Shown here piece after piece: positions 25,668 through 33,793 of a stretch of DNA of 64,000 bases (positions are counted from its first letter, which is position 1; each line of letters starts with the position of its first letter). The stretch covers positions 310,001 through 374,000 of the forward strand of contig NZ_JACIDX010000003.1 of NCBI RefSeq assembly GCF_014196525.1, given 5' to 3'. Below the pieces are notes generated by a model, which saw nothing but the letters and a program-made list of their open reading frames with translations, ran no database searches and was not told the DNA's origin. Made by a program: the position numbers and the translations under genes. The DNA is from Novosphingobium sediminicola. GTDB lineage: Bacteria > Pseudomonadota > Alphaproteobacteria > Sphingomonadales > Sphingomonadaceae.

Positions 25668-26390
25668 ATGCAACAGCATCGCACCATCACCGGCAAGATC
25701 CTCTACACCTCGCGCAAGCCGGGGCGTGAGGGCGAGGAGCGCGGGCGCGAATATTTCACCTGGACCCATCACGCAGACGGCAAGAAGACCTTGCGCGCGC
25801 GCTGCGAGATCGACGAACCGGCCCCCACTGTCCACCGCGACATCACCTACAGCATGGACGAAAATGACATGCCGATGGACTGCTTCGTCCGTCTGGTGAT
25901 TGGCGACAAGTTCATGGGCTCGGGCTGGTTCCGTTTCACCCCCGATATGGTCGAATGCGAAAGCTATGGCCCCAGCATCGGCCGCCTGTCGCAGCGTATG
26001 CCGATCGAGGGAGAATTCGACGGCTTCGGCACTCACCCCATCGTGGCCGACGCCTATATCACTCGCAAGATCGACCGCGCCACCACCGAGCCGCGCAATT
26101 TCCGCTGCTTCCTGCCCTCGCCCGACCATCGCGGGGCCACGCCCCCGGTGATCGCCGAAAGCGTGATGCGGCTGGGCTATCTGGGGCAGGAAACGATCAC
26201 CGTTCCGGCCGGAACCTTTGATTGCCACAAGTTTGAATTCACCGATCCGCATGGCGCGATGGTCTCTGGCGGCCAGCCCCATCCGCCCTATGAACTCTGG
26301 GTCACGGCCGATGAGGATGGGATCTTCGTTCAGGGCGGCGTGGGCGGCTATATGCAGACCTGGTACGAACTGGTCGAGCTGTCACGCTGA
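25668..26390 (+). CDS. conserved-looking protein of unknown function
   Basis: A 240-residue protein that I do not recognise. It has no signal peptide or membrane helix. The sequence is rich in beta-strand-like stretches (KILYTSRKPGREGEERGREYF, CFVRLVIGDKFMGSGWFRF, ESYGPSIGRLSQR) and ends VGGYMQTWYELVELSR. The overall look is a beta-barrel lipocalin- or DUF3108-like fold (FDCHKFEFTDP resembles the DUF3108 ending), but this is a guess. ATG 25668 follows ACGGAGA. It lies between the hydrolase and the MFS permease gene, sharing TGATG with the latter, so it belongs to the same operon. Confidence 0.68.
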   Translation: MQQHRTITGKILYTSRKPGREGEERGREYFTWTHHADGKKTLRARCEIDEPAPTVHRDITYSMDENDMPMDCFVRLVIGDKFMGSGWFRFTPDMVECESYGPSIGRLSQRMPIEGEFDGFGTHPIVADAYITRKIDRATTEPRNFRCFLPSPDHRGATPPVIAESVMRLGYLGQETITVPAGTFDCHKFEFTDPHGAMVSGGQPHPPYELWVTADEDGIFVQGGVGGYMQTWYELVELSR

Positions 26391-27619
26391 TGGGCGCGCC
26401 GTTGGACAGCAGCCCGGTCGACAGCGCCAAGGGCTGGAGCGTCGTTCTGGCCGGGATGGTGGGCATCGCGCTGGGGCTCAGCCCGGTGCCTTTCTACACC
26501 ATCGGGATGTTCGCGCCCGAACTGGCGCGGGCCTATGGCTGGACCTTTACCCAGCTCATGACCTGCCTGACGGTGCAGACGACGGTGGTGGTGCTGTCGG
26601 GGCCGTTGTCGGGCTTTGCGCTGGACCGGTTCGGCGCGCGGGCGGTGGCGCTGTGGTCGGTGCCTTTGTTTGCGCTCTCCTTCATGAGCCTGGCGCTGAC
26701 CAATGGTTCCTTGCCGCTGTTTTATGCGCAATGGGCGGTCATGGGGTTGGTTGGTGCGGGCACGCTCAACGCCACATGGACACGGTTGGCCAATGCGTGG
26801 TTTTTCCGCCATCGCGGCCTTGCCATCGGGCTGGTCAGCGCGGGGACGGGGATCACCGGATTTGCGATCAAGCCCTTTGCGGCATGGCTGATCGGCCATT
26901 ATGGCTGGCGGATGGGCTTTGCGGTGATCGGGGCACTGCCGCTGGTGGTGGCATGGCCTCTGGTCTTTGCGCTGTTTCGCGCGCCGCCGGGCGAGGAAAT
27001 GCGCAGGGCGGACAGGGTGGGATTCGAACCCACGGTATGGGCGGTGATGGGCACGCGGCCCTTCTGGCTGATGGCGACGGCGTTTCTGTTGCTGCCCTTT
27101 GCCTTGACCGCGCCGATCCCCAATCTGGAAAATATCCTCAAAACGCAGGGCTTTTCCCTGCCGCAGATCGGCGCGGTGGCCTCGGCCTTCGGGCTGGCGG
27201 TGGTGGCCGGGCGCGTGGGCGGAGGCTGGGTGCTCGACCGGGTCTGGGCGCCGGGGGCGGCGTTTGGGGTGCTGCTGCTGCCGATGGCGGGCAATTGGCT
27301 GTTGGCCGGGCATGGGCTTTCGCCGGGCATGGCCACGCTGGCGATCATCGGCATGGGGCTGGGTTCAGGGTTTGAATTCGACCTGCTGGCCTATCTGGTC
27401 GCGCGCTATTTCGGGGCGCGGCATTATGGCGCGATCTATGGCTTTTTCTATGTGATGATCGCGATTGGCGCCGGGATTGGCCCGGTGGCGTATGGCAAGG
27501 TGTTCGATATGACCGGCGCTTATAGCGCCGCGCTGATGGGCGGAATCGGCTGCCTTGTGCTGGCGGCGCTGTTGCTTTTGGCGCTTGGCCCCTATCCGCA
27601 GGAGAAGGCGGGCGACTAG
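26390..27619 (+). CDS. MFS permease
   Basis: A 409-residue major facilitator with about 12 helices, of the monocarboxylate/oxalate-formate antiporter-like type. The loop 2-3 motif is GFALDRFGARAVAL. TM4-5 contains GLVSAGTGITGFAIKP. The central loop between the two six-helix halves (about residues 200-217) contains RADRVGFEPTVWAV, which is encoded by bases matching the 3' end of a tRNA-Ser on the other strand. The frame is intact across that segment. It is last in the plus operon from 21412 and converges on the dehydrogenase gene with an 17-bp gap. Confidence 0.87.
   Translation: MGAPLDSSPVDSAKGWSVVLAGMVGIALGLSPVPFYTIGMFAPELARAYGWTFTQLMTCLTVQTTVVVLSGPLSGFALDRFGARAVALWSVPLFALSFMSLALTNGSLPLFYAQWAVMGLVGAGTLNATWTRLANAWFFRHRGLAIGLVSAGTGITGFAIKPFAAWLIGHYGWRMGFAVIGALPLVVAWPLVFALFRAPPGEEMRRADRVGFEPTVWAVMGTRPFWLMATAFLLLPFALTAPIPNLENILKTQGFSLPQIGAVASAFGLAVVAGRVGGGWVLDRVWAPGAAFGVLLLPMAGNWLLAGHGLSPGMATLAIIGMGLGSGFEFDLLAYLVARYFGARHYGAIYGFFYVMIAIGAGIGPVAYGKVFDMTGAYSAALMGGIGCLVLAALLLLALGPYPQEKAGD
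27008..27037 (-). other. tRNA-Ser 3'-end-like fragment inside the MFS gene
   Basis: Read on the minus strand, these about 30 bases give a T-arm stem-loop GTGGGTTCGAATCCCAC followed by CCTGTCCGCC, as in the T-arm and 3' acceptor strand of a bacterial tRNA-Ser. The expected 5' half, anticodon arm and long variable arm are absent. It is in frame with the MFS gene, encoding ADRVGFEPTV in the central loop. Such 3' tRNA fragments are typical of integration (att) cores, so it may mark an old integration or recombination event. No integrase is present. Confidence 0.6.
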
Positions 27620-27636
27620 GCCCGCCTGCGCGCTGT

Positions 27637-28656
27637 TTATTCCGAAACGCGGATCAGGATCTTGCCGACATGGCTGCCTGATTTCAGATGAGCATAAGCC
27701 GCCGGGGCCTCGTCAAAGGCAAAGGTGCTGTCGATCACCGGCTGGATATTCTGCTGCTCGATGGTGCGCACTAGGCGGGCCAGCATCGCGCGGCTGCCCT
27801 CGGCAATGCCTTTGAGGACAAGGTTCTTGTAGATCACCAGGCCGACATTGATCGCCGGGGCACCCTCGCGCGGGGCCACGCTGATAAAGCTGATGCGCGC
27901 ATTGGCGGCGGCGGCGAGGATCGATTTGGCATGGGTGTCATAGCCGCCGGTCTCGACGATAATGTCCGCGCCCGCGCCGCCGGTGGCCTTCATCACCTCG
28001 GCCTCCCAATCGGGATTTGTGCGATAGTTGATGGTGATATCCGCGCCCAGCTTGCGCGCCAGTTCGAGCTTTTCATCGCTGGACGATGTGATGATAACCC
28101 GCGCCCCATGCGCCTTGGCGATTTGCAGCGCCCAGATCGCCACGCCCCCCGTGCCCAGCGCCAGAACGGTGTCGCTGGCCTTGATCTGGCCGACCTCGAC
28201 CACCGCGTGCCATGCCGTCAGCGCCGATGAGGCGAGCGGGGCGACCTGTTCATCGGACAGGCTTTCGGGCACCTTGACCAGCGCGGCGGCGGGAACGCGA
28301 ATATATTCGGCCAGCCAGCCATCATGGGTGATGCCGTAATCCACGCCGAAATGGCCGAGCGAGAAAGCCCCGTCGATCCAGTTGACGAAATGAGCAAAGA
28401 CCGCCCGGTCGCCCAAGGCCAGACCGGAGACGCCTTCACCCAGTTCTACCACCTCGCCCACGCCTTCGGAGACGGGGATGCGGTTTTCCGCCTTTTTCGC
28501 GCCATAGCGGCCTTCAAGCACCTGAATGTCGCGGTTGTTGAGCGCGACGAGGCGGGTTTTGAGCAGCACCTCGCCAAAGCCGGGTTTGGGCGTTTCGCGC
28601 GTGACGGCGTGCAGGCTGTCCAGCCCGGTTTGCGGGCCGATTTCATAGGCTTTCAT
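27637..28656 (-). CDS. MDR-family alcohol dehydrogenase/quinone oxidoreductase-like
   Basis: A 339-residue medium-chain dehydrogenase/reductase. The N-terminal GroES-like part has LNNRDIQVLEGRYG and IPVSEGVGEVVELGEGV; the Rossmann part has VLALGTGGVAIWALQIAKAHGA. The Cys-rich structural zinc loop is missing, so it resembles zinc-independent members. It follows the deacetylase gene by six bases and has its own AAGGAT ribosome site. It is last in the operon that begins with the amidase gene. Confidence 0.85.
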   Translation of the reverse strand: MKAYEIGPQTGLDSLHAVTRETPKPGFGEVLLKTRLVALNNRDIQVLEGRYGAKKAENRIPVSEGVGEVVELGEGVSGLALGDRAVFAHFVNWIDGAFSLGHFGVDYGITHDGWLAEYIRVPAAALVKVPESLSDEQVAPLASSALTAWHAVVEVGQIKASDTVLALGTGGVAIWALQIAKAHGARVIITSSSDEKLELARKLGADITINYRTNPDWEAEVMKATGGAGADIIVETGGYDTHAKSILAAAANARISFISVAPREGAPAINVGLVIYKNLVLKGIAEGSRAMLARLVRTIEQQNIQPVIDSTFAFDEAPAAYAHLKSGSHVGKILIRVSE

Positions 28657-28662
28657 GTCGGA

Positions 28663-29583
28663 TTATCCTTGGTTTGCCGTAAAGGCATCGAAAATGTCGC
28701 CGCCGCGCGCGAACCATGTGTCGGGGCGGGCGGCCAGATCGGCCAGCAGCCCTTCGAACGCATCCATCCGATAGGGCAGGCCGATGATATAGGGCGTGAG
28801 ATGGAGCGGCAGCATCCGCCCGCCGCCCTGCGCCTGTGCCTCGGCGCTCAGCCAATCATGGGCGTCGAGCACCTGCTGCGCATAGGAATCGACCGACTGC
28901 TGCTGAACATTGATGATCTGGCGGTCGGACAATTCGTGGTTGAGCGGGATGTTCACGAGCCCATTGCTGAAGGCAAAGGGCATTTCGTCATTCGCCCAAT
29001 CGACGCAGTAATCGACGCCCGCCTCCTTCAGCAGATCGAGCGTGGCAAAACTTTGCGAGCGGGCGATGGAATGCCACCCGCGCGGACGCCGGCCTGTGGC
29101 CTGCTCCAGCGTGGCAAGGCTCTCGGCTATCAGCGCGCGTTCCTGCTCCACCGGCAGGGTTGAGGCGATGGTGCCGTTCATGTCGGTGCTGTGGGCGATG
29201 ATCTCGTGGCCCGCGCTCAGAATATCCGCGATGATCTGGGGATAGCGCTGGGCAATCGCGGCATTGACCGCAACGCTGACCTTGGCCCCCACCTTATCAA
29301 AGGCATCGAGCAGCCGGTAAAAGCCCACCCGCGTGCCATATTCGCGCGAGGTGTAATGGCGATAGTCGGGATAGGCGGTCTGCATATGGCCCGGCGCGCG
29401 GAAGGGCGTGTCGGAGGGGGTAATCGGAAACCATTCGAGGCTGACCGTGAACCACACCGCCACCCGCCGCCCGCACGGCCATGCCAGAGGCGCGCGCTTG
29501 GGCAGGGGCGCGTAAGGGTAAAGCGCGTGGTCATAGCCCAGTCCGCGCTTGGCATATTCCAGATAGGTTGGGTCGAGGCTCAT
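28663..29583 (-). CDS. polysaccharide-deacetylase-fold hydrolase (PuuE-like)
   Basis: A 306-residue member of the carbohydrate esterase 4 fold, closer in layout to PuuE allantoinase and cyclic-imide hydrolases than to true deacetylases. The first motif Asp pair is replaced by VSLEWF, and the metal motif is EIIAHSTDMNG. The C-terminal PLHLTPYIIGLPYRMDAFE holds a conserved His. Imidase/allantoinase members open cyclic amides. It overlaps the neighbouring paralog by ATGA, so the two probably form a heteromer or act on successive imides. Confidence 0.8.
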   Translation of the reverse strand: MSLDPTYLEYAKRGLGYDHALYPYAPLPKRAPLAWPCGRRVAVWFTVSLEWFPITPSDTPFRAPGHMQTAYPDYRHYTSREYGTRVGFYRLLDAFDKVGAKVSVAVNAAIAQRYPQIIADILSAGHEIIAHSTDMNGTIASTLPVEQERALIAESLATLEQATGRRPRGWHSIARSQSFATLDLLKEAGVDYCVDWANDEMPFAFSNGLVNIPLNHELSDRQIINVQQQSVDSYAQQVLDAHDWLSAEAQAQGGGRMLPLHLTPYIIGLPYRMDAFEGLLADLAARPDTWFARGGDIFDAFTANQG

Positions 29584-30476
29584 TGTCCGCCCTCCTGCGC
29601 GTCATACCATGCATCGGCGATATCGCCCGCTCGCGTGATCCACGCGCGTCCGCCTTCTCCGGCATCCGCCGCGATATGGCGCAACACTTCCTCAAACGGC
29701 CCAATGCGATGGGGCTGGCCGATCAGATAGGAATGGAGCGGGATGCACATCACCGTGCCGCTTTCCTCCGCCGCCAGGCGCTCATATTGCCGGATCAGGG
29801 TCTGGGCATATTCGCGCGGGCTCATATTATAGATGAAGAAGCCGTAGTGGTCGTTGACCTCTAGGCTGTAGGGCATGGAAATCAGGCGGCCTTTTGCGAC
29901 CTTCACGGCAAAGGGCTGATCGTCGTGATAGAGGTCGCAGGTGTAATCCATGCCATATTCGGCAATCAGATCCAGCGTGCGCGGAGTATGCGTCAGCGCA
30001 GGGGCCAGCCAGCCCCGGATCGTTTGCCCCGTGGCCTCGCGCACGGTGCGGATCGAATCCTCGATGATCGCGCGCTCTTGGGTCTCGTCCATGCCATAGG
30101 AGTAGCGGGTGTTGTAAATGCCATGGCTGAAGAACTCCCAGCCGCGCGCATTGGCGTCGGCCACCACATCGGGGTGGTGCTGACACAGCGCCACCGACAG
30201 GCTGACCGAGCCGGGAAAGCCATGTTTGCTCATCACATCGGCCATGCGCCAGTGGCCCACGCGATTGGCATGGTCGCGGTGAGCATAGCCGACCACATCG
30301 GGGTGGGGCTTGGCCCATGATTTGCGATGCGGATTGGCGGGCGGGTCGATCTCGTAATATTCCAGATTGGGCGAGATCCACACCGCCACCTTCTTGCCGC
30401 CCGGCCAAGCGAAAGGCTTGCGCGCGCGATAGCGCTGGAATTCATAGAGTTCCGGGTCTGGGGCGCCTTCACGCAT
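29580..30476 (-). CDS. polysaccharide-deacetylase-fold hydrolase (PuuE-like), paralog
   Basis: A 298-residue paralog of the next gene. Visible landmarks are VAVWISPNLEYYE at the first motif, EFFSHGIYNTRYSYGMDE for the His motif, ATGQTIRGWLAPALTHTPRTLD, and IPLHSYLIGQPHRIGPFEE at the C-terminus. It overlaps the amidase gene by eight bases at its start and the second deacetylase gene by ATGA at its end. With the N-carbamoylsarcosine-amidase-like enzyme, this suggests opening of a cyclic imide or ureide and removal of ammonia. The substrate is inferred, not known. Confidence 0.8.
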   Translation of the reverse strand: MREGAPDPELYEFQRYRARKPFAWPGGKKVAVWISPNLEYYEIDPPANPHRKSWAKPHPDVVGYAHRDHANRVGHWRMADVMSKHGFPGSVSLSVALCQHHPDVVADANARGWEFFSHGIYNTRYSYGMDETQERAIIEDSIRTVREATGQTIRGWLAPALTHTPRTLDLIAEYGMDYTCDLYHDDQPFAVKVAKGRLISMPYSLEVNDHYGFFIYNMSPREYAQTLIRQYERLAAEESGTVMCIPLHSYLIGQPHRIGPFEEVLRHIAADAGEGGRAWITRAGDIADAWYDAQEGGQ

Positions 30477-31158
30477 CGGGGCGGCCCTCCAGCCAGTCGA
30501 TCACGCTCTGCACCGGCTCAACATCGGCATATTTCAATTGCAGGTCGGTCAGATTGGCGAAGTGATAGGACTCATGCTTGTCCGCGCAGGTCTCGATGGG
30601 AACGATGGTGCGATAGCCGCGCGAGAGCGAATCCACCGCGCCCGCGCGCACGCAGCCCGATGTGCTGCCACCGGTCATCACCACCGTATCGACCTTGTGC
30701 CACACCAGCAGGCTTTGCAGCGGCGTTTCGAAAAAGGGCGAGGGCATACGCTTGGTATAGACCGCATCGCCTGGCGCAATGTCGCAGCGGCTGTCGAAGG
30801 CGTGGCGGTCGCTGTCATATTTGATGTTTTGCAGGGAATCGGGCGTGTTGGTCCGCGTGCCCCACACGCCCGCGTCGCTGGCATCCTCGGCATAGGCCAC
30901 ATGGGTCCAGATCACCGGCATACCCTTTTGCCGGGCCAGCGCGGAGATTGTGTTCACATACTCGATCTGGCGCGGATCGGTTTCATAGGCGGTCTTATAC
31001 CGGTCGATCCGGGTATAGGCGTTTTGGAAATCGATGTTCACAATCGCCAGCTTTTCCCCAAAGCCGAATTTGGCGCGGGCGGGATTGGCCATCACCTCCT
31101 CGAAGATCTGGCGCGCGGTCTTGCCGTCGCTCACCATTTTCGTGCCGATTATGTCCAT
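30469..31158 (-). CDS. isochorismatase-family amidase, N-carbamoylsarcosine amidase-like
   Basis: A 229-residue cysteine hydrolase. The catalytic Asp is in AIVNIDFQNAYT, the Lys in VYTKRMPSPFFET and the nucleophile Cys in TGGSTSGCVRAGAVDS, so the triad is complete. The C-terminal ETCADKHESYHFANLTDL matches N-carbamoylsarcosine amidohydrolase relatives, which release ammonia and CO2 from ureido acids; maleamate amidases are related. ATG 31158 follows AAGAGG; a much longer in-frame extension is spurious. It is the first gene of the minus operon. Confidence 0.87.
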   Translation of the reverse strand: MDIIGTKMVSDGKTARQIFEEVMANPARAKFGFGEKLAIVNIDFQNAYTRIDRYKTAYETDPRQIEYVNTISALARQKGMPVIWTHVAYAEDASDAGVWGTRTNTPDSLQNIKYDSDRHAFDSRCDIAPGDAVYTKRMPSPFFETPLQSLLVWHKVDTVVMTGGSTSGCVRAGAVDSLSRGYRTIVPIETCADKHESYHFANLTDLQLKYADVEPVQSVIDWLEGRPDA

Positions 31159-31237
31159 GGGGGGCCTCTTGCTGGAATGGGGTTCGCGCCGCAGGCTGGC
31201 CTTTTGCGCGCCGCTTTGGCCACTGCGGCCCCGATTT

Positions 31238-31254
31238 TGTCCGCCCACCGGAAA
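31238..31254. promoter_or_regulatory. candidate operator, TGTCC-N7-GGAAA
   Basis: TGTCCGCCCACCGGAAA lies in the centre of the divergent gap between the amidase (31158) and the esterase (31333), 87-88 bp from each start. It keeps the core TCCG-N5-CGGA arms of the shared motif. Confidence 0.5.
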
Positions 31255-31332
31255 AAGCGGGCAAGCCGCCTTGCCGGTGCGCGAGGCTGCCGCGCACATC
31301 CGGGTGCGAAACCGGCCTAGGGGAAAACAGGC

Positions 31333-32301
31333 GTGACAAAGAAACGCAGGATTATGGGCGCTTTGCTGGCGCTGAGCCTGAGCAGGGGAATGGCGTATGC
31401 CGCCCCGGTCCGCGAACAGGCCCCCGTGGTGCTTTGGCCACAGGGCGCGCCCGCATGGGCCGGATCGCTGAAAATTCCGGTGCAGGAGGAGGCGCGCGAT
31501 GGCGGGCAGAGGCTGTGGAATGTAAGCCAGCCCACGCTTCAGGCTTTTCTGCCGGAAAAGGGCAATGGAGCGGCGGTGATCGTGGCGCCGGGCGGGGGCT
31601 TCCGCTTCCTCTCGGTCCAGAGTGAGGGCATTGCCGTGGCGCGCTGGCTGGCCGCGCATGGCACCGCTGCTTTTGTGCTGAAATATCGCGTGGTCCAGAT
31701 CGCGCCGGGCGAAACCGAGGCGGCGATGCACAAGCGGATGAACGCCGAAATCGGGATCGAACAGGCGGGCGAGGCGGCGCTGGCCGATGGGCGGCTGGCG
31801 CTGCGCTATCTGCGCGCCCATGGGGCCGATTACGGCATAGATCCGCACCGGATCGGCGTGGTGGGCTTTTCCGCCGGGGGCCATGTCGCGGGCATGTTGG
31901 CCCATGAGGCAAGGCCGGAGGATCGCGCCGATTTCGTCGGGCTGATCTATGGCCTGCCCTTTACCAAGGTGACGCCGCCCATCCCGGCGGCCAATTTGCC
32001 CTTTCCCCCCGGCACGCCCAAGGAGCCGTGGCTGCAACCCAAGCCGATCCCCGCGCCCGATGCGCTGCCGCCGATCTTCATCGCCATGGCGCAGGATGAT
32101 CTGGCCGTGGGACAGGGCGTCCCGGATTATTACGCCAAGCTGTTTGCCGCCGGCTATCGCCCCGAAACCCACCTTTATGCGCGCGGGGGCCATGGCTTTG
32201 GCATGAAGGGAACCGGCACCACGGTGGACCATTGGATCGAGGAATTCGATTGGTGGATGCAACAGGTGCTGGCCGACAAGAGCGAGAAGAGGACGAAATG
32301 A
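31333..32301 (+). CDS. exported esterase/dienelactone-hydrolase-like enzyme
   Basis: A 322-residue alpha/beta hydrolase with an N-terminal signal (KKRRIMGALLALSLSRGMAYA). The GTG at 31333 is used; ATG 31354 would shorten the basic n-region. The HGGG-like stretch is VIVAPGGGFRFLS, the nucleophile Ser is in VGFSAGGHVAGM, Asp in AMAQDDLAV and His in ARGGHGFGMKG, so the triad is intact. It fits BD-FAE/acetylxylan-esterase-like enzymes that work in the periplasm. It overlaps the aldehyde dehydrogenase gene. Confidence 0.85.
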   Translation: MTKKRRIMGALLALSLSRGMAYAAPVREQAPVVLWPQGAPAWAGSLKIPVQEEARDGGQRLWNVSQPTLQAFLPEKGNGAAVIVAPGGGFRFLSVQSEGIAVARWLAAHGTAAFVLKYRVVQIAPGETEAAMHKRMNAEIGIEQAGEAALADGRLALRYLRAHGADYGIDPHRIGVVGFSAGGHVAGMLAHEARPEDRADFVGLIYGLPFTKVTPPIPAANLPFPPGTPKEPWLQPKPIPAPDALPPIFIAMAQDDLAVGQGVPDYYAKLFAAGYRPETHLYARGGHGFGMKGTGTTVDHWIEEFDWWMQQVLADKSEKRTK

Positions 32302-33755
32302 TGGATCTGAAACTGGCCGAGCCTGCGCTGCTGCGCGATGCGGCATTTGTGGGCGGTGTATGGGTTGCGGGCGCGGCCAGTATCGCCGTTACCAACCCGG
32401 CCGATGGTGAGGTTGTCGGCCATGTGCCCGATCTGGGCGAGGCCGAGACGCTGTTGGCGCTTGATGCCGCCGTGCCTGCGCAGGCCGCATGGGCGCGCGT
32501 GACGGGCAAGGGGCGCGGGGCCGTGCTGCGCCGCTGGGGCGAATTGATGATGGACCATCAGGAGGACCTGGCCCGCATCATGACCGCCGAACAGGGCAAG
32601 CCTCTGGCCGAGGCGCGCGGCGAGGTGGCCTATGCGGCCAGCTTCCTCGAATGGTTTGCCGACGAGGCGCGGCGGATCACCGGCGACGTGCTGACCCCGC
32701 ATCAGACCGACCGCCGCATCCTTGTGCGCAAGGAGCCGGTGGGCATCGTGGCCGCCGTCACGCCGTGGAATTTCCCGCTGGCGATGATTACGCGCAAGGC
32801 CGGGCCTGCGCTGGCGGCGGGCTGCGCGATCATCATCAAGCCTTCGGAACTGACGCCTTTGTCGGCGCTGGCTCTGGCCTATCTGGGCGAGCAGGCGGGC
32901 GTTCCGGCGGGCGTGCTGTCGGTCATCACCGGGCAGGCCGCGCCCATCGGCAATGTGCTGACCGGCGACAAGCGCATCGCCAAATTCACTTTCACCGGAT
33001 CGACGGGCGTGGGCAAGAAGCTGGCCGCGCGCTGCATGGAGACCGTCAAGCGGGTCAGTCTGGAGCTGGGCGGCAATGCGCCCTTCATCGTGTTTGACGA
33101 CGCTGATCTCGACGCCGCGGTCGAAGGCGCGATTGCCAGCAAGTTTCGCAATGCAGGGCAGACCTGCGTCTGCGCCAACCGCCTGATCGTGCAATCGGGC
33201 ATTTACGATGCCTTTGCCGCTGCGCTGGCCGCGCGGGTGGCGGGACTGAAGGTTGGGCCGGGCCTTGCAGGGCCATCTGATCAGGGACCATTGATCGACG
33301 CGCGGGCTGTGGAAAAGGCCCGCGCTCATGTCGCCGATGCCGTGGCGCGCGGTGGGCGGGTGTTGACCGGCGGTGCGCCGGTGGCGGGGGGCGGCACGTT
33401 TTTTGCCCCTACCGTCATCACCGGGGTTCCGGCCGACGCCTTGCTGTGCCGCGAGGAGACGTTCGGCCCGGTGGCCGGTCTGGTGCGGTTTGAAACCGAG
33501 GAGGAGGCGATCGCCATCGCCAATGACACCGATGCGGGTCTGGCCTCCTATCTCTTCACCCGCGATTACGAGCGCGTGTGGCGCGTGCCCGAGGCGCTGC
33601 GCTATGGCATGGTGGGGGTCAATACGGGCCTGATTTCCACCGAGGTCGCGCCCTTCGGCGGGGTCAAGGAATCGGGCATGGGCCGCGAAGGGTCGCATTA
33701 CGGCATGGACGATTATCTCAATTTAAAGATGGTCTGTCTGGCCGTGGCGGGCTGA
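32298..33755 (+). CDS. gabD: aldehyde dehydrogenase, succinate-semialdehyde dehydrogenase (GabD) type
   Basis: A 485-residue NAD(P)-dependent aldehyde dehydrogenase. The nucleotide fold is FTGSTGVGKKLA, the catalytic Glu lies in SLELGGNAPFIVFDDADLD, and the Cys in FRNAGQTCVCANR. The two-Cys active site and overall pattern match GabD-type succinate-semialdehyde dehydrogenases; related semialdehydes are possible. Either ATG 32298 (ATGA overlap) or ATG 32301 could be used; an AGAGGA ribosome site serves both. It would feed a semialdehyde into central metabolism. Confidence 0.9.
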   Translation: MMDLKLAEPALLRDAAFVGGVWVAGAASIAVTNPADGEVVGHVPDLGEAETLLALDAAVPAQAAWARVTGKGRGAVLRRWGELMMDHQEDLARIMTAEQGKPLAEARGEVAYAASFLEWFADEARRITGDVLTPHQTDRRILVRKEPVGIVAAVTPWNFPLAMITRKAGPALAAGCAIIIKPSELTPLSALALAYLGEQAGVPAGVLSVITGQAAPIGNVLTGDKRIAKFTFTGSTGVGKKLAARCMETVKRVSLELGGNAPFIVFDDADLDAAVEGAIASKFRNAGQTCVCANRLIVQSGIYDAFAAALAARVAGLKVGPGLAGPSDQGPLIDARAVEKARAHVADAVARGGRVLTGGAPVAGGGTFFAPTVITGVPADALLCREETFGPVAGLVRFETEEEAIAIANDTDAGLASYLFTRDYERVWRVPEALRYGMVGVNTGLISTEVAPFGGVKESGMGREGSHYGMDDYLNLKMVCLAVAG

Positions 33756-33761
33756 CGGGTT

Positions 33762-33787
33762 GCCGCCCCGGCGCGCGCCGGGGCGGC
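33762..33787. terminator. 26-bp perfect palindrome between convergent genes
   Basis: A perfect 13+13 GC-only inverted repeat without loop sits in the 38-bp space between the converging aldehyde dehydrogenase and LLM genes. It lacks a T-run on either strand, so bidirectional termination is plausible but not certain. Confidence 0.5.
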
Positions 33788-33793
33788 CTCAAA

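Noticed and set aside
27003-27100. A complete tRNA-Ser gene
   Set aside because: Only the T-arm and 3' acceptor strand are present; no D-arm, anticodon arm or long variable arm can be folded upstream.
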